Shown here in pieces: positions 61,856 to 64,000 of a stretch of DNA of 64,000 bases (its first letter is position 1; each line of letters opens with the position of its first letter). The DNA comes from Fodinibacter sp045807225 (GTDB lineage Bacteria; Actinomycetota; Actinomycetes; Actinomycetales; Dermatophilaceae), in the NCBI GenBank assembly GCA_045807225.1, contig JBJMHU010000061.1:1-64000 (forward strand). Reading direction: 5' to 3'. The notes under the pieces were generated by a model, which was not told the origin of the DNA, searched no databases, and worked only from the letters and a program-made list of their open reading frames with translations. The position numbers were made by a program, and so were the translations under genes.

Positions 61856-63723
61856 TTCTCGGTCTCCTCGAAGCGGTCGGCGTTGGCCTTGGCCACCACC
61901 GCCGTCGACGCCCGGCGCGCGCGGGACGGCCCGGCCCCCGAGCTCTGCCTGCTGCCCTGCTTGACGATCTCAGCGGCGATCTCACCGGCGATCCATGGTG
62001 ACGCGAACGACGTACCGCTCCACACCGCGAATCCTGACCGGAAGTCGTCGAAGTCGATGCCTGCTCGCGTGCCCGGACCGAAGCCCTCGACCGTGATCGG
62101 CGGGTTCAGCGAGCCGGAGAGCGTCGTCGGCACGGTGCTCACGATGCCGGCACCGGGGGCATGCGCCGTGACCCAGTCACCGACGTTGGAGAACAGCGCG
62201 ATGCTGCGGTCGTCGGGGTTGGTGGCACCCACCCCCACCAGGCCATCGCGTCCCTGGGCGGCGAAGGCAGCGGGGAAGAACTTCGCGCGGGTGGAGTCGT
62301 TGCCGGCGCAGGCCACGACCACCACACCCTCGTCGGCGAAGTCCTGGAGCAGGTCGTGCAGAGCAGCGTCATCGGCCTCGTCGGGGGTCTCGTGGTAGAA
62401 GCCCAGCGAGAGGTTGACGACATCGAGCACGCCGTGCTTGATGACGTCCTCCTCGCGGTTCTCCGCGATGGCGGACTTCGCCGCGCGGTGCCGGTCGAGG
62501 AGGAGTCCCAGGGCCGCGACGATGTCGTGCTCGAGCGCTGCGCCGTCGGACGCCATGATGGGTACCTCGAGGATCACCGCCTCCGGACAGCGCTGGCGGA
62601 TGATGCCGGAGATGAAGGTGCCGTGACCGCAGAGCTGGTCGACCAGGCCGTTGACGTCGTCGATGATCACGCCGGTGTTCTCGGGGTCGCGTGAGGGCTC
62701 CTTCCACACGCCGATCTCGCGGTTCTCGAACGTGACCTTCCGGTGGGCACCAGGGCACTTCCCGGTGCAGCTCTCCGCGGTGGCGCCTTCTGGCTCCGCC
62801 GGGAACCACGGGTGCTTCCCGAGGCCGGTGTCGAGCACCGCCACCACGGGCGGATGCTCGGGCACGGTGACGCCGCCTCTGGGGTCGGGTGCTGACCAGA
62901 CGACGGGCGTGCGGCCGCCGACTCCTGGCGTGCCGTACTCCGCGACCGCGCCGCCGGCTCCGCCCCAGACGCCGCCGGCTCCGCCCCAGACGCCGCCGGC
63001 TCCGCCCCAGACGCCGCCGGCTCCGCCCCAGACGCCGCCGGCTCCGCCCCAGACGCCGCCACCGGCCGTCAGCACGTGCTCGACGCTGACCCCGCTGGCC
63101 ATGCTGGCTCCGCGCCGGTCTCGCCGGTCCCGCCGTGCCTTCTCGGCCTTGTCCGGCTCCGAGTCGGGCGCGGGCAGCCGGCCCAGCCCCAGCTTGTCGT
63201 AGAGGAGGCTGCCGCGCTCGGACGGTTCCATCAGCGCCCCCTGCACGAACCGCCACACGTCGGGCGCCTTGCCGGCCTTCTCGGGATCACGCACCAGCCG
63301 CATCCGGGTGACCGTGACCTTCGCGTCGCGGTTGAGCGAGGCACGTTCGCCCCGGTGGGGCACGAGCAGGGGTTCCCCGACCGGCTCGAGCACGAGAGGC
63401 TCGGGCTGACGTTTCGCGTACGCGATGAGCTCCTTGACCCTGCTGTCCCGGCCGCCGCTGTTCACGAACGGGTCGTCGATGTCGCGCACCACGAGGGTGT
63501 CGCCGACGTAGACGGTCGGCATCGGCAGCGGCTGGCCCGGGGCCAGGAACGCGGTCTCCGGGTCGAGCACCCGAGCCCCGAGCCGGCGGGCCAGTAACGG
63601 CGAGATGAGGGGCACAGGGGGGATGGAAGTGGGTTCCTCGACCTTCGGCGCCCTGGCAGTGGGCGGCTCTGCACTCGCCGGCTTCTCCTCGTGCGCGGGC
63701 TTCTCGGGGGACTTGCCAGCCAT
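61852..63723 (-). CDS. Cytoplasmic subtilisin-like S8 peptidase with VWGGAGG repeats, copy B
   Basis: A 623-residue paralogue of copy A. The N-terminus is Lys/Glu/Pro-rich and has no signal peptide. PTVYVGDTLVV at 69-79 matches the shared N-domain. Five VWGGAGG units lie at 224-258. The S8 triad is Asp298 in VAVLDTGLGKHPWF, His368 in GHGTFISGIIRQRC, and Ser572 in SGTSFASPW; VVACAGND holds the oxyanion Asn. SLGFYHETP matches copy A. Copy B has extra Cys residues (SCTGKC at 318-323). AGGAG lies 5 bases before the ATG. Confidence 0.9.
   Translation of the reverse strand: MAGKSPEKPAHEEKPASAEPPTARAPKVEEPTSIPPVPLISPLLARRLGARVLDPETAFLAPGQPLPMPTVYVGDTLVVRDIDDPFVNSGGRDSRVKELIAYAKRQPEPLVLEPVGEPLLVPHRGERASLNRDAKVTVTRMRLVRDPEKAGKAPDVWRFVQGALMEPSERGSLLYDKLGLGRLPAPDSEPDKAEKARRDRRDRRGASMASGVSVEHVLTAGGGVWGGAGGVWGGAGGVWGGAGGVWGGAGGVWGGAGGAVAEYGTPGVGGRTPVVWSAPDPRGGVTVPEHPPVVAVLDTGLGKHPWFPAEPEGATAESCTGKCPGAHRKVTFENREIGVWKEPSRDPENTGVIIDDVNGLVDQLCGHGTFISGIIRQRCPEAVILEVPIMASDGAALEHDIVAALGLLLDRHRAAKSAIAENREEDVIKHGVLDVVNLSLGFYHETPDEADDAALHDLLQDFADEGVVVVACAGNDSTRAKFFPAAFAAQGRDGLVGVGATNPDDRSIALFSNVGDWVTAHAPGAGIVSTVPTTLSGSLNPPITVEGFGPGTRAGIDFDDFRSGFAVWSGTSFASPWIAGEIAAEIVKQGSRQSSGAGPSRARRASTAVVAKANADRFEETEK
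62950..63054 (-). repeat. Five identical 21-bp tandem repeats coding VWGGAGG
   Basis: Units at 62950, 62971, 62992, 63013 and 63034 are identical in DNA sequence, each GCCGCCGGCTCCGCCCCAGA plus C on the plus strand. Perfect identity points to recent expansion by slippage or recombination and to variable copy number between strains. Confidence 0.97.
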
Positions 63724-63767
63724 CAAATCTCCTGGGGTGCACGACCGGTGCGAGAGGGGAACTCGCC

Positions 63768-64000
63768 CAGCGTAGTGACGAACATCGACGCTGAACAGGA
63801 GCGTGTCCGGACCCCTCTGATACCTCGGACCTGCACTTTTGTCCGCGCGCCCGCGGGGGGAGACGCTGGGAGCGGACCGGTCGGCACGGCATCCGGAAAA
63901 GAAACTTCGGAAGTCGTGTATCAGCGGGGCGGGACCCCGCTCCTCTTCCCCGTCGGACCCTTACAGGGCCGCGAACCGTCGACCGGCTCGTTTCAGGGGC
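63768..64000 (-). promoter_or_regulatory. Conserved regulatory region upstream of operon B (runs to the window edge)
   Basis: Matches the region upstream of operon A in order and spacing: the 36-bp block (63768-63803), TGATACCTCGGACCTGCAC (63818-63836), the hairpin AGCGGGG-CGGGA-CCCCGCT (63923-63941) after GTGTATC, and a final block (63966-64000) ending CTCGTTTCAGGGGC. The loop bases differ but the stem is kept. The first block ends 45 bases before the S8 start. No gene is seen in 63724-64000. Confidence 0.75.

Noticed and set aside
62950..63054. Possible CRISPR array (regular repeats of 21 bp)
   Set aside because: The units are directly adjacent with no spacers and are in frame inside the S8 peptidase gene.

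Overview
This 64-kb window is high-GC, densely packed chromosomal DNA from an actinobacterium. The signs are branched-chain dehydrogenase genes of the bkdABC type, a mycothiol-dependent (maleylpyruvate isomerase-like) enzyme, an EtfD-type ETF oxidoreductase, a DasR-like GlcNAc regulator, many GTG starts, start-stop overlaps, and -10 boxes sitting 6-7 bases before start codons (leaderless mRNAs). The frequent word GATGCC/GGCATC and the gene content suggest Micrococcales, perhaps Intrasporangiaceae; that placement is inference. Nothing looks like a plasmid or prophage.

Layout. 1-8710: galE (cut by the window edge), a membrane-anchored solute-binding/VWA protein, a PF04020 membrane protein, the aromatic aminotransferase pat, a GMC oxidoreductase, and a coupled flavin oxidoreductase plus GH13 glucosyltransferase/amylase. 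8836-15279: the bkdA-bkdB-bkdC operon with an unknown 491-aa gene behind it, then gcdH. 15401-21653: an MFS pump, then a GlcNAc locus (nagA, PTS IIC, GntR regulator, a dre-like operator, IIB, IIA, HAD) and rbsD. 21726-30860: a MarR/MFS pair, SRPBCC and mycothiol enzymes, a CopD-CtaG fusion, a nitrilase, a DUF559 endonuclease-like gene bracketed by four copies of a 46-bp palindrome, and a glycolate-oxidase-type FAD enzyme. 30973-45000: a small membrane protein, a FadE5-like acyl-CoA dehydrogenase, LtrA, membrane proteins, a PBP4-type carboxypeptidase, tRNA-Gly(CCC), dcd, a hydrolase, an MFS pump, and an opuC compatible-solute ABC transporter. 45205-52309: etfD with an unusual 400-residue DPWD-repeat tail, a YCII/ECF sigma pair, and cysK-cysE.

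52302-63723 is the standout region. The same four-gene operon occurs twice in a row on the minus strand: a cytoplasmic subtilisin (S8) with a Gly-rich tandem-repeat insert, an ECF-type sigma factor, a small protein with a helical N-terminus and a beta-sandwich-like C-terminus, and a TPR-CHAT (caspase-like) protease. All genes within a copy overlap or abut. Both subtilisins have intact Asp/His/Ser triads and both CHAT domains have intact His/Cys dyads. The repeat inserts sit at the same place in the two subtilisins but have different sequence (YGSGVG x9 against VWGGAGG x5). A conserved block of about 240 bp lies upstream of both operons and runs off the right edge of the window. I read this as a regulated two-protease system with its own sigma factor, possibly for stress response or defence; its function is inference.

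Metabolically, the fatty-acid and branched-chain genes (bkd, gcdH, fadE, etfD) fit together: dehydrogenases pass electrons through ETF to EtfD. fadE and etfD share a 14-bp upstream motif.
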